DNA from: Minisyncoccota bacterium
GTDB lineage: Bacteria > Verrucomicrobiota > Lentisphaeria > Oligosphaerales > MVZH01
Assembly: GCA_021734725.1 (NCBI GenBank)
Contig: JAIPIM010000166.1
Span: forward strand, 1 to 9,034
DNA length: 9,034 nt
Direction of reading: 5' to 3'
Below are positions 5,551 to 9,034 of this stretch, in pieces. The position numbers and the translations under genes are program-made. The notes under the pieces are model-generated. The model made no database searches, was not told the origin of the DNA, and saw nothing but the letters and a program-made list of their open reading frames with translations. Every line of letters starts with the position of its first letter. Position 1 is the stretch's first letter.

Positions 5551-8006
5551 GACGACACTCCCGTTGTATCTGTTTTCGTGCGAGATTTACTGCTGGCTTT
5601 TGCGAACTCCTTCATTTTGGTGGTGAGTTCCTCGAGCCGCTGTTGCACAGCTCCGTAGATCGTGTCACCGGGGTACTTGCCGCTCGTGTCCGGTTCGCCG
5701 GCCTCCTTCCCCGTAAGAAGAGCGATACCGTCGCTCACCGTACTGACAGGATAGATATGAAATTCGCCGTTCTCCACGGATTGCACGACGTCTTCACGCA
5801 ACATCAGGTGATTGACGTTGCTCTCGGGAATCAATACCCCCTGGGAGCCGGAAAACCCTTTGACGCGACAAACATCATAAAAGCCCTCGATTTTCTCGTT
5901 CACCCCGCCGATGGCCTGAATCTCACCATGCTGATTCACGGAACCGGTGACAGCGAGGTCCTGTCGCAGAGGAACCCCCGAAAGGCTCGACAAAAGCGCA
6001 TAAAGTTCCGTCGATGAAGCGCTGTCACCGTCAACATGTTCATAGAGTTGTTCAAATGTGATGCTTGCTGTTAGAGCCAACGGCGCGTCGCCAGCAAACG
6101 TCCCTCCCAGGTAGCCGGCTAATACCATGGCCCCCTTATTGTGAATTTTACCGCCGAGTTCCGCTTCACGGTCAATACTGACAATGCCCGCGTTGCCCAC
6201 ATACGTTCGGGCAGTGACCCGCGAAGGCTTGCCAAAGTTATAATCACCCAAAGGAATGAAGGACAATCCATTGACCTGCCCAACCTCTTTCCCCTCGGTG
6301 TCGATGAGAATACTGCCCTCCTCGATCATTTCGCGCAATCGTTCCTCCAACCGATTGGAACGATAAATCCGTTCGTCAATTGCCCTCTTGACATCACCAC
6401 CGTTAACAAGCTTATGGTCATTCGTGCCGGCCCAATAGCATGATTGTCGAATGAGGTCGACGATATCGCCAAACTTGGTCGCCAGCTTGTCCTGGTGGGC
6501 CACCATGCGCGCACTCTGCTCAACAATCTTGGCCACACCTGAGGGGTCAAAGTGGGGGAGGTTCTCTTCCTTGCAGATGGTCCCAATGAACTCCGCGTAC
6601 CGCGTACAGGTGTCGGACGTCCAGTCCATGTGGGTGGAAAAGTCCGCCTTTACCTTGAAGAGTTCGTGAAAATCATCATCCATGTTATGCAGCAGGTAAT
6701 AGACCAATGGAGTACCCACGATTATTGTCTTGATCGACAGCGGGATGGGCTCCGGCTCAAGGGTACGTGTGGAAATAGCGCTGTATTCATTGCTCAGACT
6801 TTCAATATCTATTACACCACTCTTCAAGGCACGTTTCAGTACCTGCCAGGCAAACGGTTTGGTTAGAAGATCCATGGCTTCCACCATGAGGTATCCGCCG
6901 TTGGCCTGGTGCAACGCCCCCGCCCTGATCATGCGGAAATTGGTTACCAGCGCGCCAAACTGCCCTTGATGCTCAATGCGCCCAACCAGGTTTCTAAACG
7001 TCGGATTCCGCTCCAAACGCACTGGGGCCCCCTCGCGCCCAGAATTATCAACCACGAGATTGGCACGATATTCTTCAAACGACGGCTTTCGACCGCCCAT
7101 CATAGCAGCAAGCATCCCCTGCTGACCTTCGGGTGCCTGCTCCATTTGCCGCAACTGCTTGAAAGCCTCGACGTTCTTGAGAATATCTTCTCGTGCTTCA
7201 TCCAAAAATACTTTTATGCGCTCGTAATCGTCGTATTTCTCCTTGAGTTCATCAATAAGATGTCCCACAGTAAAACCAACCACCTGTCGATCAAGGTCGC
7301 GCAGTTTCTCCTTAGCCTCCTGCTGAAGCCTCTGACTGCGGCGCATGGTTTCACGCACTTTCCCTTGCACTTTTTCACGCTTCTGCTCGATGTCTTCCCT
7401 CTGTTCATCACTCAACTGACTGATCTGACTGGATTGAACCGCCTCACCATTGACTATCGGGGTAAGCGCAATTCCTTGAGGTGTCTGCATAAGCTTGAAG
7501 TCGTATCCCTGGGCTTCCCTCTCCAGTTCCTGCATGATTTCATTGCGCTTGCGCTGAAAATCCGCTTCCAGCTGCTCTCGTTCCTTGTGGTAGTCTTCCC
7601 CTTCAAACGCCTGTGGCACCTCCGTCCTTAATTCTTCAACCAATTCGTCCATGTCATCGCGAAATATGCGTCCACTCCCGGCGGGAAGTCTCAACGCGCG
7701 CGGCTTATCCGCGTCGTCAAAATTATTGATATACAACCAGTCTGACGGTACGGGCTTCTCCTCGGCGTCATGCTCGAGGAATTTCTTGATGGTCGTCGTT
7801 CGACCGGTACCGGGAGGGCCAAGTGCAAACATATGATACCCGGGACTCTGAATATTAATTCCAAACGAGACCGCACTGAGCGCCCGGTCCTGCCCGATGA
7901 CCGTCTCCAACGTCGGCAATTCTTCCGTGCTTTTAAAATCAAACTCGTCAAGAGCGCAACAGCGTCTGAGTTTGTCTTTCGGGAGGGGCGCCACTTTGGT
8001 TGCCAT
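5547..8006 (-). CDS. Lon-related ATP-dependent protease (AAA+ with Ser-Lys protease domain)
   Basis: From the ATG at 8006 the protein has 819 residues. A GTG at 8075 would add 23 residues, but the ATG has GGAG (8013-8016) 6 bases upstream and begins with the usual family start (KDKLRRCCALDEFDF), so I prefer it. Walker A is GPPGTGRTT (63-71). A long charged insertion (about 139-295) is predicted coiled coil. The AAA+ core resumes with NLVGRIEHQ and HQANGGYLMVEAMDLL (366-381). The C-terminal domain is a Lon-type protease with catalytic Ser662 in VDGDSASSTE and Lys705 in GGVNEKIEGF. It lacks the N-terminal substrate-binding domain of classical Lon and has no membrane segments, unlike archaeal LonB. 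It matches the large family annotated as Lon-related putative ATP-dependent protease, to which E. coli YcbZ belongs. Soluble, cytosolic proteolysis is expected, with substrates unknown. The acid after YLMV is Glu, where relatives often have Asp. Confidence 0.95.
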   Translation of the reverse strand: MATKVAPLPKDKLRRCCALDEFDFKSTEELPTLETVIGQDRALSAVSFGINIQSPGYHMFALGPPGTGRTTTIKKFLEHDAEEKPVPSDWLYINNFDDADKPRALRLPAGSGRIFRDDMDELVEELRTEVPQAFEGEDYHKEREQLEADFQRKRNEIMQELEREAQGYDFKLMQTPQGIALTPIVNGEAVQSSQISQLSDEQREDIEQKREKVQGKVRETMRRSQRLQQEAKEKLRDLDRQVVGFTVGHLIDELKEKYDDYERIKVFLDEAREDILKNVEAFKQLRQMEQAPEGQQGMLAAMMGGRKPSFEEYRANLVVDNSGREGAPVRLERNPTFRNLVGRIEHQGQFGALVTNFRMIRAGALHQANGGYLMVEAMDLLTKPFAWQVLKRALKSGVIDIESLSNEYSAISTRTLEPEPIPLSIKTIIVGTPLVYYLLHNMDDDFHELFKVKADFSTHMDWTSDTCTRYAEFIGTICKEENLPHFDPSGVAKIVEQSARMVAHQDKLATKFGDIVDLIRQSCYWAGTNDHKLVNGGDVKRAIDERIYRSNRLEERLREMIEEGSILIDTEGKEVGQVNGLSFIPLGDYNFGKPSRVTARTYVGNAGIVSIDREAELGGKIHNKGAMVLAGYLGGTFAGDAPLALTASITFEQLYEHVDGDSASSTELYALLSSLSGVPLRQDLAVTGSVNQHGEIQAIGGVNEKIEGFYDVCRVKGFSGSQGVLIPESNVNHLMLREDVVQSVENGEFHIYPVSTVSDGIALLTGKEAGEPDTSGKYPGDTIYGAVQQRLEELTTKMKEFAKASSKSRTKTDTTGVSS

Positions 8007-8314
8007 GATCGTCTCCATTTGCTTGTATTGGTCGTCACCTGAGGACTGCGCCGCCCAAAAATCCGGATAACTCACCGAAGCGTCTGGTAGAGTTCAGGCT
8101 GCAAGCTGACACAACCTCATACGCTTAAAAAGCATACGTCCCGAGGGCGGGTTCCTGTATCAGCAATAGCACTGTATGTTCTGTTCGAAATCCCTGATGG
8201 TCACGGCCCTCCAGTTAGAATCGGGAAGAATTGCAGACGCTGTGGATGACGAATAACGCCGGAAACCTGCAAGCGAGGCCCGGTTCGCGGGCATGTCGGA
8301 ACGGAATGAGGTGC
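8007..8314. other. Intergenic region upstream of the Lon-related gene
   Basis: About 308 bases separate the glycoside hydrolase stop from the preferred Lon-related start. A repeated CATACG (8118-8123 and 8133-8138) flanks an A-rich core with a GCTT/AAGC pairing, and could be a binding site. A small GC hairpin sits just past the hydrolase stop at 8278-8292. I find no promoter good enough to call on the minus strand and no sign of a heat-shock (sigma-32) promoter. No RNA gene is recognisable. Confidence 0.5.
8278..8292 (-). terminator. Weak hairpin after the glycoside hydrolase gene, possible terminator
   Basis: GCCCG-CGAAC-CGGGC on the minus strand gives a 5-bp all-GC stem with a 5-base loop, starting 22 bases after the hydrolase stop. 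There is no U tract after it, so intrinsic termination is doubtful. It may be a pause site or a 3'-end protecting structure. Confidence 0.2.
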
Positions 8315-9034
8315 CTAAGCTGACGACTCGGGGTCCATCAGTTTGTCCAAGTGCAGTTCATGGCAGGCATGAATGAATTCTGATGCTGACCAAGCTTGAA
8401 ACGCTTTTCCCATGGGACGTCCTGTTTCGCCGTGCGCCCATTCGTTAAATTCCCAGTCGTGCGAGACCCCCTGCCGGTTGAGCTCGGCGACTCGAATGAG
8501 CTCGTGCAATGCAACGTCACGCATACCCAAACGACTTATAAAACGGACCCACTGCGCACCAATGAAGGGCCAAACCCCGCCATTATGATAGTGATGCGGA
8601 AGGTTGAGAAGATTAACGGTGTAATAGCTGCGCCAGTCCTGATCGCCGGGAGATACGGCGGGATAAAGGTTGGACACCGGGTACGGCGTGTTGACGCCTA
8701 CCCCCCACATGAAACGGAAGGCATATCGCGCTCGTTCTATATCCAGCACGTTGAACAGGAACGCCAGAATATTTCCATACACATCGCACCGCCAGTTGAA
8801 ATCAAACGGCGTCACCTGTGCCAACAGGTATTTTGCTTCGCCCAGTGTATACTGCATTTCCGAGAAACTCAGCAGGGTATCGTCGTCCCGCATGTGAGAA
8901 GACGGCCAAAATTGCTTCAGGATAGCCAACTTAATCACACGCGCCCAGCGCAGGTGATTGCCTGCCGCCTGATAATCTCCCTGTAATTCCAGGAGCCGCC
9001 CATAACAGAAGGTGGCGTGATACCATAAAATTTC
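8315..9034 (-). CDS. Six-hairpin glycoside hydrolase, C-terminal part (GH100 neutral invertase-like / amylo-1,6-glucosidase-like), cut by the window edge
   Basis: The frame is open from the right edge to a TAG at 8315-8317, giving the last 239 residues. The internal GTG at 8938 is not the start: coding sequence continues upstream to the edge (WYHATFCYGRLLELQGDY and on). The pattern fits an (alpha/alpha)6-barrel sugar hydrolase. In order it shows FNWRCDVYGNILAFLF (8770-8800 region), YPAVSPGDQDWR, HYHNGGVWPFIGAQW, then FNEWAHGETGRPMGKAFQAWSASEF (about 8370-8450). The same order occurs in GH100 neutral/alkaline invertases (RFF-LGN, YPAL, YHNGGSWP, PEYYDxxxGRxIGK, QTWSIAGY), from memory. The Glu at 8441-8443 lines up with the invertase catalytic Glu region. 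Bacterial relatives are often annotated as amylo-alpha-1,6-glucosidase, so sucrose and glycogen-type alpha-glucan are both possible substrates; the missing N-terminal half would decide. Confidence 0.85.
   Translation of the reverse strand, partial: EILWYHATFCYGRLLELQGDYQAAGNHLRWARVIKLAILKQFWPSSHMRDDDTLLSFSEMQYTLGEAKYLLAQVTPFDFNWRCDVYGNILAFLFNVLDIERARYAFRFMWGVGVNTPYPVSNLYPAVSPGDQDWRSYYTVNLLNLPHHYHNGGVWPFIGAQWVRFISRLGMRDVALHELIRVAELNRQGVSHDWEFNEWAHGETGRPMGKAFQAWSASEFIHACHELHLDKLMDPESSA

Noticed and set aside
6909..7631. 240-codon plus-strand frame opposite the Lon-related protease
   Set aside because: It lies over the coiled-coil coding region on the other strand and is leucine- and phenylalanine-rich, as expected for the complement of Lys/Glu-rich codons.
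8396..8986. 196-codon plus-strand frame opposite the glycoside hydrolase
   Set aside because: The minus-strand frame carries ordered hydrolase motifs; this one shows none.

Overview
The window looks like chromosomal DNA of a Gram-negative bacterium, most likely a proteobacterium. This rests on two apparent lipoprotein signal peptides, consensus Shine-Dalgarno sites, moderately high GC, and family-level resemblance of PhoH/YlaK-, MazG-, Lon-related- and PEBP-type proteins to proteobacterial relatives. I cannot name a genus. I see no IS element, integrase, CRISPR array, tRNA or rRNA, so it reads as ordinary chromosome, not an island.

Layout. The left edge (1-217, minus) holds the 5' end of a lipoprotein gene whose signal peptide and body appear to lie in different frames. 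After a gap with a likely terminator (303-329) comes a minus-strand gene for a PIN-PhoH ATPase (387-1715). A 350-base divergent intergenic region follows. Next is a tight plus-strand cluster (2066-5077): a membrane protein with a gluzincin-like HExxH site, an ArsR-type DNA-binding domain fused to a SAM methyltransferase, the NTP pyrophosphohydrolase MazG, and an 87-residue lipoprotein. Each start overlaps the previous stop. Only 26 bases separate it from a convergent minus-strand pair: a PEBP/YbhB protein (5104-5550) and a Lon-related AAA+ Ser-Lys protease (5547-8006), again overlapping stop to start. After about 310 non-coding bases, the right edge carries the C-terminal 239 residues of a six-hairpin glycoside hydrolase resembling GH100 neutral invertases or amylo-1,6-glucosidases (8315-9034, minus).

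How the genes may work together. PIN-PhoH, MazG and the Lon-related protease are all RNA, nucleotide or protein quality-control enzymes, but they sit in separate transcription units and nothing in the sequence ties them into one system. The least explained unit is the four-gene plus-strand cluster, where an unrecognised membrane metallopeptidase-like protein is translationally coupled to a regulator-methyltransferase and to MazG. It is the best candidate here for an undescribed functional module, but its function cannot be read from sequence alone.
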